Positions 9,172 to 16,997 of a DNA stretch of 64,000 bases are shown here, in pieces. This DNA comes from Jiangella alkaliphila (GTDB lineage: Bacteria; Actinomycetota; Actinomycetes; Jiangellales; Jiangellaceae): assembly GCF_900105925.1 (NCBI RefSeq), contig NZ_LT629791.1, forward strand, positions 7,038,001 to 7,102,000, read 5' to 3'. The notes under the pieces were generated by a model, which saw only the letters and a list, made by a program, of their open reading frames with translations, ran no database searches and was not told the DNA's origin. Positions within the stretch are counted from its first letter, which is position 1. Each line of letters begins with the position of its first letter. A program made the position numbers and the translations under genes.

Positions 9172-9182
9172 AGTGCGCAACC

Positions 9183-9635
9183 ATGGTCGAGTCATCCACC
9201 CCTGATGCCGCCACCGCCGTCGTCTCGGTGGTGGTCGACGCCGACCCGGACGACGTGTTCCCGATGTTCACCGAGCCGCGTCGGCTCGCGGGCTGGTACT
9301 GGCCCCCGGCGTTCGCCGCGATCTACGAGGTCGACGCCCGAGCCGGCGGCCGGTTCACCTTCCGCACCACCGGCCTGTCCGCCGGGCACAACGTCGCCGT
9401 GCGCGGCCTGTTCGGCGAGATCCGGCGGCCCCGCCTGGTGACGTTCATCTGGTCGTGGGACGGCGACAACGCGCCCGCCAGCCGCGTGGCCGTCCGGCTG
9501 GCCCCGTCGGAGCAGGGCGGCACCGAGGTGGTCGTGACGCACAGCCACAACCCCACCGAGGAGCAGCGCGACGACCACCTCAAGGGCTGGCACGACAGCC
9601 TCTCGCGCCTGGCCGATCACCTCGCGATCGGCTAA
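9183..9635 (+). CDS. SRPBCC (AHSA1/START-like) domain protein
   Basis: This 150-aa protein has the Activator-of-Hsp90/START-like fold pattern: an N-terminal strand VVSVVVDADPDDVFPMFTEP, then LAGWYWPP, RAGGRFTF, and the C-terminal helix GWHDSLSRLADHLA. Members bind hydrophobic small molecules or act as aromatase-like or ligand-carrier proteins, and the ligand here is unknown. The start at ATG 9183 gives the standard family length. It sits directly after the broken sulfatase. Confidence 0.82.
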   Translation: MVESSTPDAATAVVSVVVDADPDDVFPMFTEPRRLAGWYWPPAFAAIYEVDARAGGRFTFRTTGLSAGHNVAVRGLFGEIRRPRLVTFIWSWDGDNAPASRVAVRLAPSEQGGTEVVVTHSHNPTEEQRDDHLKGWHDSLSRLADHLAIG

Positions 9636-9639
9636 CCTG

Positions 9640-9786
9640 AATCACATGCCAGGTCAGCGCTGGTTTAGCGGCCCCCGGTCGGCGAACGTCCGCCGCCCGG
9701 AGGGTGCGCACGCCTGACCCCTCCGCGGACGACCGGCCGGGGGAGTTCTCATCCCGCTCCCCACGCCCTCCGCGAAAGGCCTGGTC
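9640..9786 (+). promoter_or_regulatory. Structured leader of the PheRS-like gene
   Basis: A TAACCT -10-like hexamer (9633-9638) is followed by a 147-bp leader. The leader contains a possible 23-codon reading frame (ATG 9646 to TGA 9717, MPGQRWFSGPRSANVRRPEG...). Two mutually exclusive pairings are visible: CCCCCGGTCG... near 9672 with ...CGACCGGCCGGGGG ending near 9750, and GGAGGG with CCCTCC around 9700-9727. This could be an attenuator or leader-peptide arrangement. The evidence is base pairing only. Confidence 0.4.
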
Positions 9787-10929
9787 ATGTCCACTTCTCT
9801 CGTCGCCTCCGGCAGCCGTCCGCAGCCGCTGTCGCTGCCCGCCCTGGTCGACGCGCTCTCGCTGCGCGACCTCACCGATCCCGCGCAGGGCCCACACGCC
9901 CTGCAGCTCCTCGTCACCGACGCCGCGTCCGCGCTGGGTGAGCGGTGGGACGCCGACGTCCGGCTGCTCCGCTCGCGGCCGGTCGTCGCCGTCGAGGACA
10001 ACTACGACCGCCTCGGGTACCAGCGCGACGCGGTCTCGCGCGACGTCCGCTACACCCGCTACGTCAGCGACACCACGATGCTGCGCAGCCACACGTCGGC
10101 CGGGGTGCCGCCGGCGCTGCGGGCGATGGCGGCCTCGGCCGCCGGGCCGCCGTCGCGGGACGTGCTGCTGGTGCTGCCGGGCATCTGCCACCGCCGCGAC
10201 TCCATCGACCGGTTGCACACCGGCACGCCGCACCAGCTGGACCTCTGGCTGCTGCGCCACGGCGGCCGTCGCCTCGACCACGACGACCTGCAGCAGCTGG
10301 TGACGACCCTGGTCGACGCCGTCCTGCCCGGCTCGCACTGGCGCTGGACGGCGACGTCGCACCCGTACACCACCGGCGGCCGCGAGGTCGAGGCCATCCA
10401 CAACGGTCACCCGGTCGAGATCGCCGAGTGCGGGCTCGCGGCGCCGGAGGTGCTGACCGCCGCCGGCCTGTCGCCGTCCGAGTGGTCCGGGCTGGCGCTG
10501 GGCATGGGGCTGGACCGCGCGCTGATGCTGCGCAAGGGCATCCCGGACATCCGGCTGCTCCGCTCGGCCGACCCGCGGGTGGCGGGGCAGCTGCTGGACC
10601 TGACGCCATACCAGCCGGTGTCGGCCCTGCCGCCGGCCCGCCGCGACCTCTCCGTCGCCGTCGCCGCGGGCTCCGACGCCGAGACCCTCGGCGACCGCGT
10701 CCGCGAGGCCCTCGGCCCCGACGCCGACCTCGTCGAGGAGGTCGCCGTCCTCTCGACGACGCCGTACGCGGACCTGCCGCCGGCGGCGCGGGAGCGGCTC
10801 GGGATCCGGCCGGGTCAGGTGAACGTCCTGCTCCGCCTGACCCTCCGCCCCGTCGACCGGACCCTGGCCAGCGAGGAGGTCAACGCCCTGCGCGACCGCG
10901 TCGCCGCCGCCCTGGCGGAGCGATCGTGA
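9787..10929 (+). CDS. Single-chain phenylalanyl-tRNA synthetase-like protein (PheS core + FDX-ACB)
   Basis: This 380-aa protein combines a class II PheRS alpha-type core with a C-terminal ferredoxin-fold anticodon-binding (FDX-ACB) domain. Core motifs are TTMLRSHTSAGVPPALRAM, CHRRDSIDRLHTGTPHQLD and the motif-3 stretch GLALGMGLDRALMLRKGIPD. The C-terminal domain begins near residue 278 (PVSALPPARRDLSVAV). This layout resembles monomeric mitochondrial PheRS rather than the bacterial alpha2beta2 enzyme. Similar actinobacterial paralogues have been catalogued as PheS-related ligases of unknown role. It could charge tRNA, modify another RNA or protein, or act in metabolite synthesis. It is unlikely to be the housekeeping enzyme, because no pheT is adjacent. 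Confidence 0.8.
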   Translation: MSTSLVASGSRPQPLSLPALVDALSLRDLTDPAQGPHALQLLVTDAASALGERWDADVRLLRSRPVVAVEDNYDRLGYQRDAVSRDVRYTRYVSDTTMLRSHTSAGVPPALRAMAASAAGPPSRDVLLVLPGICHRRDSIDRLHTGTPHQLDLWLLRHGGRRLDHDDLQQLVTTLVDAVLPGSHWRWTATSHPYTTGGREVEAIHNGHPVEIAECGLAAPEVLTAAGLSPSEWSGLALGMGLDRALMLRKGIPDIRLLRSADPRVAGQLLDLTPYQPVSALPPARRDLSVAVAAGSDAETLGDRVREALGPDADLVEEVAVLSTTPYADLPPAARERLGIRPGQVNVLLRLTLRPVDRTLASEEVNALRDRVAAALAERS

Positions 10930-10936
10930 TCGGGTA

Positions 10937-11200
10937 ATGGGTTTGCCGAGTTGGGCGTCCCCCTGCTGGGGACGGGGAAGAACCGGGCACAGCCCGGACC
11001 ATTTGCGCCGTTCGCCGGAATTCTCCTAGCCGGCCTCGACCCGGGCGACGACAGCGAGACCTCACCCGCCACCGGCACACCTCACCCGCCGTAGGACCGC
11101 ACCCGGCACCGATCCAGCCGCCATCCGACGCTCACGCGAGTGAGGTACTCCGCACGCGAGTGAGGACCGTCGCCACACTCCCCCAACTCGGCAAATCCCC
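10937..11200. repeat. Non-coding palindromic element, copy 2 (related core)
   Basis: The gap between two convergent genes is bounded by an inverted repeat: GGGTTTGCCGAGTTGGG near 10937-10953 and CCCAACTCGGCAAATCCC near 11184-11200. Inside lies GTCCCCCTGCTGGGGAC plus ACGGGGAAGAACCGGGCAC, identical to the boundary and flank of copy 1 at 1751-1776 but without its ~110-bp hairpin. From 11059 the sequence follows copy 1 from 1921 (ACCTCACCCG repeated, then GCACCGATCC, then GAGTGAGGT). The flanking inverted repeats differ between the copies. No coding frame is convincing. Confidence 0.68.
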
Positions 11201-11210
11201 CGCAGAAACC

Positions 11211-13418
11211 TCACCTCGCCGAGGCGACCGGCTCGGTCAGCGCGGTGTCGTCCGCCGACTCGCGCAGGCCGAACCGGGCGTGGACGCGGCGCAGCCACGC
11301 CGGCGCCCACCAGGTCGCGCCGCCGAGCAGCCGCATCGTCGCCGGCAGTAGGGCCCCGCGGATGAGCGTCGCGTCGATGAGGACGGCCAGCGGCAGCCCG
11401 ACGCCGAAGGCCTTCATCAGCGTGATGTCGGAGACGAGGAACGCGAGGAAGACGATCGAGATCAGCACGGCGGCCGCCGTCACGATGCGGCCGACCTTCT
11501 CCAGGCCGAGCGCGACTGCAGCCACCGGCGAGGCGCCGCGGTCGTACTCCTCGCGGATCCGCGACAGCATGAAGACCTGGTAGTCCATCGCCAGGCCGAA
11601 CGCCAGCGCGAACAGCATCACCGGCACCGTCGAGATGGTCGTGCCGGTGACGGTGAAGTCGAACAGGCCGGACAGGTTGCCGTCCTGGAAGATCCAGACC
11701 ATCGCGCCGAACGTCGCGGTCAGGCTGAGCGTGCTCAGCACCAGCGCGAGGAACGGCAGCAGGACGCTGCCGGTGAGCAGGAACAGCAGCACGACCATGG
11801 CCAGGCCGACCGCGCCGAGCGCCCACGGCAGCATGTCCAGCAGCGACTCGTCGGCGTCCTCGGCCACCGCGGCGACCCCGCCGACCAGCGTCTCGGCCGG
11901 GGCGTCGACGGCGCGGACGGCGCCGACCAGCTCGCGGGTCTGCTCGACGGTGCCGGGCTCGGGCACGACGGACAGGTAGACGGCGTCGCCGGCGGCGAAC
12001 CGCTCGTGCAGCGGCGACGCCGGCGCCACCTGCGCGCCCTCGGCGTAGCTGCCGGTGACGGTGTCGACGCGGCCGACGTGGTCCAGCTGCGAGAGCCGCT
12101 CGGCGTACGCGCCCGGCTGGGCCAGCCCGGACGGCGCCACCACCTGCAGCGCGTCCTGCTCACCTGAAGGGAAGTCGGCCTGGATCGCCGCCGCGACCTG
12201 CCTGGCCTCGGACGACTCGGGCATCACCCGCTCGTCCAGGTAGCCCAGCTTCATGCCGAGGAACGGCGCGCCGAGCAGCAGCAGGACCGCCGTCACGACG
12301 GTCGCGATCGGCAGCGGTCGGCGCATCACGAACATCGCCAGCCGGTGCCAGAACCCGCCGGCCCCGTCCGCACCGTCCGGCCCGGACGAGCGCCGCCGCA
12401 GCCGCGGCGTCCCCACCCGCCTCCCCAGCACCGCGAACAGCGCCGGCAGCACCAACAGCGACGCGGCCGCGGCCAGCAGCGCCGTCAGCACACCCGCGTA
12501 CCCGATCGACCGGATCGCCGGCAGCGGCACCAGGATCAGCGTGGCCAGCGCGATGCACACCGTCAGTGAGGCGAACACGATGGTCCGCCCGGCCGAGCCC
12601 AGCATGGCCCGGATCGCCTCCGGCACCGTGCGATCGCCGGCCAGCTCCTCCCGGTACCGGTTGACCATGAGCAGGCTGTAGTCGATCGCCAGGCCCAGCC
12701 CGGCCAGCGTCACGACGTTCGCCGCGAACACCGACAGGTCGGTCACCTCGGCCAGCGCCCACAGCAGCCCCATGCCCAGCAGCGACGTCGTCGCCGCGAC
12801 GGCCAGCGGCAGCAGCGCCGCGACGAACCCGCCGAACACCAGGACCAGCGCGATCAGCGTCACGGGGAAGACGATCAGCTCGCCGGTGACGACGTCGCGC
12901 TCGCTCTGCTCGGTCAGCTCGTGCGAGAACGCCGCGTAGCCGCCCACCTCGACGTCGACCCCGTCGGCGACCTCACCGCCGTAGGTGTCGGCCAGCTCGC
13001 CGACCCGCTCGTTGGCGGCGGTCTCGTCGCCGGTGATGGTCGCGAGGACGAGCGCGCGTTCACCGTCCTCGCTGCGCAGCTGCGGCTGTCCGGAGGCCCA
13101 GTACGAGACGACGTCGCGCACGTCGTCCTCGGCCGCGAGCCCCTCGGTCAACCGGACCCCGGCCTCGGCCGCGGTCGCGCCGTCCACACCGCCGGGCGCC
13201 GTCACCAGCAGCGCCAGGTTGGGCGGCGACTGGCCGAACGTCTCCTCGAGCTGGTCGGCGGCCAGCCCGGACTCCGACCCCGGGTCGTCGAAGCCGCCGG
13301 CCGACAGCTTGCCGAACAGCGACGTGCTGGTCGCCCCGCCGAGCAGTGCGAGCAGCACCGCCACGACCAGCACCGCCCGCCGCCGGCGCGTCACGAACTC
13401 CGCCAATCTCCTCGCCAT
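11211..13418 (-). CDS. MMPL/RND-family membrane transporter
   Basis: This 735-aa membrane protein has the duplicated RND layout: one TM segment, an extracellular loop of ~150 residues, a five-TM bundle (GLGLAIDYSLLMVNRYREELA), then a second loop and TM bundle (AFGLAMDYQVFMLSRIREEYD). The paired Asp-Tyr motifs in the middle TM helices are the proton-relay signature of MMPL proteins. It probably exports lipids or drugs by proton antiport. A TetR gene lies 85 bp upstream on the same strand and is the likely regulator. Confidence 0.92.
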   Translation of the reverse strand: MARRLAEFVTRRRRAVLVVAVLLALLGGATSTSLFGKLSAGGFDDPGSESGLAADQLEETFGQSPPNLALLVTAPGGVDGATAAEAGVRLTEGLAAEDDVRDVVSYWASGQPQLRSEDGERALVLATITGDETAANERVGELADTYGGEVADGVDVEVGGYAAFSHELTEQSERDVVTGELIVFPVTLIALVLVFGGFVAALLPLAVAATTSLLGMGLLWALAEVTDLSVFAANVVTLAGLGLAIDYSLLMVNRYREELAGDRTVPEAIRAMLGSAGRTIVFASLTVCIALATLILVPLPAIRSIGYAGVLTALLAAAASLLVLPALFAVLGRRVGTPRLRRRSSGPDGADGAGGFWHRLAMFVMRRPLPIATVVTAVLLLLGAPFLGMKLGYLDERVMPESSEARQVAAAIQADFPSGEQDALQVVAPSGLAQPGAYAERLSQLDHVGRVDTVTGSYAEGAQVAPASPLHERFAAGDAVYLSVVPEPGTVEQTRELVGAVRAVDAPAETLVGGVAAVAEDADESLLDMLPWALGAVGLAMVVLLFLLTGSVLLPFLALVLSTLSLTATFGAMVWIFQDGNLSGLFDFTVTGTTISTVPVMLFALAFGLAMDYQVFMLSRIREEYDRGASPVAAVALGLEKVGRIVTAAAVLISIVFLAFLVSDITLMKAFGVGLPLAVLIDATLIRGALLPATMRLLGGATWWAPAWLRRVHARFGLRESADDTALTEPVASAR

Positions 13419-13503
13419 CGTGTCTCCACCTCAGGTGCGTCGCGTCAAAAGATCCGCACACGAGACACGCGCCGCCCGCGGGACGTGACAGGCGCGACGC
13501 GGA

Positions 13504-14076
13504 TCACACTCCGACGAGCGGCAGGACGACGTCGTCGACGATCTCGACGATGGCGGCGTCGGTGATCTCGCCGTAGACCAGCAGCTCGCTGCGCATGAGG
13601 TCGGGCGCCAGTCGCAGCAGCCGGGGCGAGACGCGGGCGAGGTCGACCTCTCCGCGGCGTTCCGCCCGCTCCATGATGGCGACGACCGGGCCGCTGCGCT
13701 GCAGCTCGGCCAGCTGCTCGCGGACGAGCGCGGCCAGCTCGGGGTCGCGCGCGGTCTCGGCGAGCAGCCCCCAGAGCGCGTCGATGCTGCGGACCGACGC
13801 ACCGGCGGCGATGGTGCGCAGCAGCGCGAGCAGGTCGCCGCGCAGGCTGCCGGTGTCGGGCACGTCCTCGGCCGTCGGCGCATGGTGCGCCATCGCGGCC
13901 AGCACCAGCGCCGCCCGGCCCGGCCAGCGCCGGTAGAGGACGGCCTTGCTGGTCCGGGCCCGCTCGGCGACGGCGCCCACGGTGAGCCCGGCGTACCCGG
14001 ACTCGGCCAGCTCGGCCCAGACGGCGTCGACGATGGCCGCCTCGAGCGCCTCGCCGCGCCGGCGGGTCTCCGTCAC
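13504..14076 (-). CDS. TetR-family transcriptional regulator
   Basis: This 190-aa protein has an N-terminal TetR HTH (AGLTVGAVAERARTSKAVLYRRWPGRAALV) and a helical ligand domain. GTG at 14076 is preferred over an upstream TTG because GGAGG lies six bases before it. It is divergent from an ABC-2-like membrane gene across an interval with three operator-like CGTTTCTTAT copies, and it lies upstream of the MMPL transporter gene, so it may control both. Confidence 0.9.
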   Translation of the reverse strand: MTETRRRGEALEAAIVDAVWAELAESGYAGLTVGAVAERARTSKAVLYRRWPGRAALVLAAMAHHAPTAEDVPDTGSLRGDLLALLRTIAAGASVRSIDALWGLLAETARDPELAALVREQLAELQRSGPVVAIMERAERRGEVDLARVSPRLLRLAPDLMRSELLVYGEITDAAIVEIVDDVVLPLVGV

Positions 14077-14097
14077 CGCACCCTCCAAGAGACGTTG

Positions 14098-14158
14098 CGT
14101 TTCTTATCGCCTGTAGCTTACAGTCCAAGCATCATAAGATACGCACCGTTTCTTATCG
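14098..14158. promoter_or_regulatory. TetR operator cluster
   Basis: CGTTTCTTATCG occurs twice in direct orientation (14098-14109 and 14147-14158). A reverse-oriented relative, CATAAGATACG, lies at 14133-14143 and forms an imperfect palindrome with the second copy. All three lie in the divergent promoter between the TetR gene and the membrane gene starting at 14168, which suggests autoregulation plus control of the divergent unit. Confidence 0.65.
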
Positions 14159-14167
14159 GAGGACGAG

Positions 14168-15169
14168 ATGCCCGAACCGACCCCTTCCCCGCCACCGCCC
14201 GGCTGGCGACAGCTCGCCGCGGTGGTCGCCGGCCTGACGGCGTTGCTGGTCGTGCTGCTGTCGGCGTTCGCGCTGCCGCCGCTGCACTCCGAGCCGCACG
14301 ACGTCCCGGTGGCGGTCGCCGGAGCGCCCGGTGACGCCGCGGCCGTCACCGAGGTCGCCGCCGACCTGGACGCCCGCGGCTACGCCGTCACCGCGGCCGC
14401 CGACGCCGACGAGGCCCGCGCGCTGATCCTCGACCGCGAGGTCTACGGCGCGTTCGTGCTCGACGCGACCGGCCGCCCGGCCGAGCTGCTGGTCGCGAGC
14501 GCCGCCGGCAACGCCGTCGCGACCGGGCTCCGCGCCCTGGGCGCCGAGCTGGGCGCCGACGCCGTCACCGACGTCCGCCCGTTCCCGGCCGACGACCCCA
14601 CCGGTGCTGGACTGTCCGCGGGCGCGCTGCCGCTGGCCCTCGGCGGCTGGATCGCGGCCATCGTGCTGCTCATGACCGTCCGGGGGGCGGCCCGGCAGGC
14701 GGCGGGCGCCGCCGGGTTCGCCGTCGTCGCCGGGCTGGCGCTGACCGCGCTGCTGCGGTTCGGGTTCGGCACCTTCGACGGCGCTTACTGGGCGACGGCG
14801 GCCGCGGCGGCGCTGGGCATCTCGGCGACCGCGTGGGCGATCCTCGGGCTGCGGACGGCGATCGGCAACGCCGGACTGGCGGTCGGCGCCGTGGCGCTGA
14901 TCCTGCTCGGCAACCCGCTGTCCGGGCTGGCCAGCGCGCCGGAGCTGTTGCCGGCCGGCTGGGGGACGCTCGGCCAGCTGCTGCCGCCGGGCGCGACCGG
15001 GAGCCTGCTGCGCTCGGTCGCGTACTTCGACGGCGCCGGCGCGGCCGGGCCGCTGCTGGTGCTGGCCTGCTGGCTGGCCGGCGGGGTCGCGCTCTTCGCG
15101 CTGGGTGTCCGGCGGGCGCAGCGTGCGGCCGCGGCCGCGGCGGCACCGTCGTCGGAGGTGGCGGCGTGA
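14168..15169 (+). CDS. ABC-2 / YhgE-like integral membrane protein
   Basis: This 333-aa protein has one N-terminal TM helix (LAAVVAGLTALLVVLLSAFA) and an extracytoplasmic domain of ~120 residues (PVAVAGAPGDAAAVTEVAADLD, GAFVLDATGRPAELLVASAAG). Five or six closely spaced TM helices follow from residue ~150. This matches ABC-2-type or DUF3533/YhgE-like permeases, which act in export or envelope maintenance. No ATPase lies next to it. GGAGGACGAG precedes the ATG. It is divergent from TetR and overlaps the next gene by GTGA. Confidence 0.7.
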   Translation: MPEPTPSPPPPGWRQLAAVVAGLTALLVVLLSAFALPPLHSEPHDVPVAVAGAPGDAAAVTEVAADLDARGYAVTAAADADEARALILDREVYGAFVLDATGRPAELLVASAAGNAVATGLRALGAELGADAVTDVRPFPADDPTGAGLSAGALPLALGGWIAAIVLLMTVRGAARQAAGAAGFAVVAGLALTALLRFGFGTFDGAYWATAAAAALGISATAWAILGLRTAIGNAGLAVGAVALILLGNPLSGLASAPELLPAGWGTLGQLLPPGATGSLLRSVAYFDGAGAAGPLLVLACWLAGGVALFALGVRRAQRAAAAAAAPSSEVAA

Positions 15170-15846
15170 TCCCGGCGACGATGCGCGCGGCCCGGCACCA
15201 TCGCTACGGCGACCCGGACGTGCTGCGGGTCGACACCGTCGACGTGCCGCGGCCGGGCCCGCGGGAGGTGCTGATCCGGGTACACGGCGCGAGTGTGAAC
15301 CCGAGCGACGCACTGTTCCGGTCCGGCCGGCTGCGGGTCGGGCCGGGCGACCGGGTGCTGATCGTCGGCGCGTCCGGCGGGGTCGGCTCGGCGGCGGTAC
15401 AGCTGGGGGTGGCGATGGGCGCGGCGGTCACGGCGGTGGCCGGGCCGGGCAACGCCGGCCTCTGCCGCGAGCTGGGCGCTTCCGACGTCCTGGACCACAG
15501 CGCGCCTCTGCCACGCGCGGACCTCGCCTTCGACGCCGTCGCCGACCTGCACGGCGCGCAGGCCCGCGACTACCGGCGGCTGCTGGCCCGCGGCGGCCGG
15601 ATGGCCACGACGGCGACCCGGGCGGTCCCGTTCGCCCTCGCGTCGGCACTGCTGCCGGGGCCGCAGATCCGCGTGGTGCAGGTCAAGGCGCGCCGCGCCG
15701 ACCTCGTCGAACTGACCCGGTACGCCGACGACGGCGCGCTGCGCCCCGTCGTCCACCGTCGCTACCCGCTGGACGAGATCGCCGCCGCCCATCGCGCCGT
15801 CGAGACCGGGCACGCCCGCGGCAAGCGGGTGATCGAGGTGGCGTGA
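15166..15846 (+). CDS. MDR-family zinc-independent oxidoreductase with an internal deletion
   Basis: This 226-aa protein has the start (MRAARHHRYGDPDVLRV) and end (HRRYPLDEIAAAHRAVETGHARGKRVIEV) of quinone oxidoreductase-like MDR proteins and an intact nucleotide-binding motif (GDRVLIVGASGGVGSAA). The family is normally ~310-330 aa. The ~80-100 residues that should separate ASVNPSDALFRSGRLR from VGPGDRVLI, which form most of the catalytic domain, are missing, and the frame is kept. The NAD(P) domain may fold, but catalysis is doubtful. GTG at 15166 overlaps the upstream stop; ATG at 15181 is an alternative. Confidence 0.78.
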   Translation: MIPATMRAARHHRYGDPDVLRVDTVDVPRPGPREVLIRVHGASVNPSDALFRSGRLRVGPGDRVLIVGASGGVGSAAVQLGVAMGAAVTAVAGPGNAGLCRELGASDVLDHSAPLPRADLAFDAVADLHGAQARDYRRLLARGGRMATTATRAVPFALASALLPGPQIRVVQVKARRADLVELTRYADDGALRPVVHRRYPLDEIAAAHRAVETGHARGKRVIEVA

Positions 15847-15848
15847 CG

Positions 15849-16175
15849 TCACATCTCCAGGCCGCCGCGGCCCAGGACCGGGCGCACCTCGACCCGGCCG
15901 GCCGCGGCCTCCGGCGTCCGCGCGGCGTGCCGGATCGCGCAGTCCAGGGTCTCGCACTCGACCAGGTAGAACGCGGCCGGCTGCACACCGGCGCCCGGCA
16001 GCGGCCCGTCGACCACCGTGCCGGCGTCCACCCGCTTCGTCTGCGACGGGTCGGCCAGCGTCTCGGCCACGATCAGCTCGCCGCCGACGGCCAGGTCGCT
16101 GGTCAGCGCCGCATGCGCCTCGTGGCAGGGCTCGCCCGTGGGCTGGTCGCGGTAGATGAGGATCAGGTACTTCAT
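15849..16175 (-). CDS. YciI-family (DGPF-domain) protein
   Basis: This 108-aa protein starts MKYLILIYRDQP and carries the YCII/DGPF signature (VVDGPLPGAGVQPAAFYLVEC, AARTPEAAAGRVEVRPV). Members are small ferredoxin-like-fold proteins often linked to sigma factors, with no settled reaction. The ATG at 16175 is chosen because CTGGAGGCGAG lies upstream and the fold begins at once. The longer upstream frame would run into the 16262 palindrome. Confidence 0.85.
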   Translation of the reverse strand: MKYLILIYRDQPTGEPCHEAHAALTSDLAVGGELIVAETLADPSQTKRVDAGTVVDGPLPGAGVQPAAFYLVECETLDCAIRHAARTPEAAAGRVEVRPVLGRGGLEM

Positions 16176-16261
16176 CGGCTCGCCTCCAGTGCTCTCACCG
16201 GTACGTCGGAGCCGCCGCCCCGGATTCGACATCGCGGCCGTGGGCAACCTGGTCGGCGCTC

Positions 16262-16311
16262 TTTGCAATGAGCACCTATACGCACCGGTGCGTATAGGTG
16301 CTCATTGCAAA
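16262..16311. repeat. Perfect 50-bp palindrome, TTTGCAATGAGCACC family
   Basis: Positions 16262-16286 (TTTGCAATGAGCACCTATAC + GCACC) are exactly reverse-complemented at 16287-16311 with no spacer. All 25 pairs match. The same terminal 16 bp recur as the ends of a 183-bp element at 44991-45173. It lies between the divergent YciI and TetR genes, about 70 bp before the TetR promoter. Confidence 0.9.
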
Positions 16312-16377
16312 AGCGGCCAGCCGACCTCCCGACCTGCCCCGACACGCCGCCGCTTGCGCAGCCGCCGCGCCGCCATC

Positions 16378-16400
16378 TAATATGTACGAAACCGTTTCGT
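16378..16400 (+). promoter_or_regulatory. TetR gene promoter (-10) and operator
   Basis: TAATAT at 16378-16383 is a near-consensus -10 box. It is immediately followed by a perfect inverted repeat ACGAAA-CCG-TTTCGT at 16386-16400, 19 bp before the TetR ATG. An operator over the transcription start is the typical arrangement for TetR autorepression. Confidence 0.7.
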
Positions 16401-16418
16401 TCACTTAGAGGCCCGCCG

Positions 16419-16997
16419 ATGACACCGCCAAGGGGAGAGCAGCGCGAGGACGCCGTCCTGCGGGCGGCGCTGGAGCTGCTGGCCGAGATCGGCTACGGGT
16501 CGCTCACCATGGACGCCGTCGCGGCCCGTGCCAAGGCGTCCAAGGCGACCATCTATCGGCGTTGGTCGGGCAAGGCGGAGCTGGTGATCGCCGCGATCGA
16601 GCGGCACACCGCCACCGCCGACCAGCCGGCGCCCGACACCGGCACGTTGCGGGGTGAACTGCTCGCGCTGCTGACGTCGATGCGCGACCGGCTGACCGGC
16701 GAGAGCGCCGCGCTGGTGCTCGGCCTGCTGACCGCGATGCGCGACGACCCCGCGCTGGCGGCGGCGGTCCGGGCCCGGCTGATCGGCGTGAAGCGCGACG
16801 CGTTCGCACCGGCGCTGCGCCGCGCGGCCGAGCGCGGCGAGATCACGACCACCCCCGACCACGAGCTGATCGCCGAGGTCGCCTCGGCGCTGCTGTTCTC
16901 CCGGCTGTTCGTCACCGGCGAGCCGCTCGACGACGCGTTCCTCGACCGGCTGGCCGACGCCGTCATCCTTCCCCTGGTCCATGGAGCGACGACATGA
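16419..16997 (+). CDS. TetR-family transcriptional regulator
   Basis: This 192-aa protein has the N-terminal HTH (SLTMDAVAARAKASKATIYRRWSGKAELV) and a TetR_C-type helical domain. ATG at 16419 gives the usual length; an upstream in-frame extension crosses the operator and is rejected. It overlaps a small membrane protein gene by ATGA, so both are co-transcribed and probably autoregulated from the operator at 16386-16400. Confidence 0.92.
   Translation: MTPPRGEQREDAVLRAALELLAEIGYGSLTMDAVAARAKASKATIYRRWSGKAELVIAAIERHTATADQPAPDTGTLRGELLALLTSMRDRLTGESAALVLGLLTAMRDDPALAAAVRARLIGVKRDAFAPALRRAAERGEITTTPDHELIAEVASALLFSRLFVTGEPLDDAFLDRLADAVILPLVHGATT

Noticed and set aside
9646-9717. A 23-codon leader peptide as a confirmed gene
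   Set aside because: It has only one Phe and one Trp and no clear ribosome site. It is mentioned as part of the leader but not annotated as a CDS.
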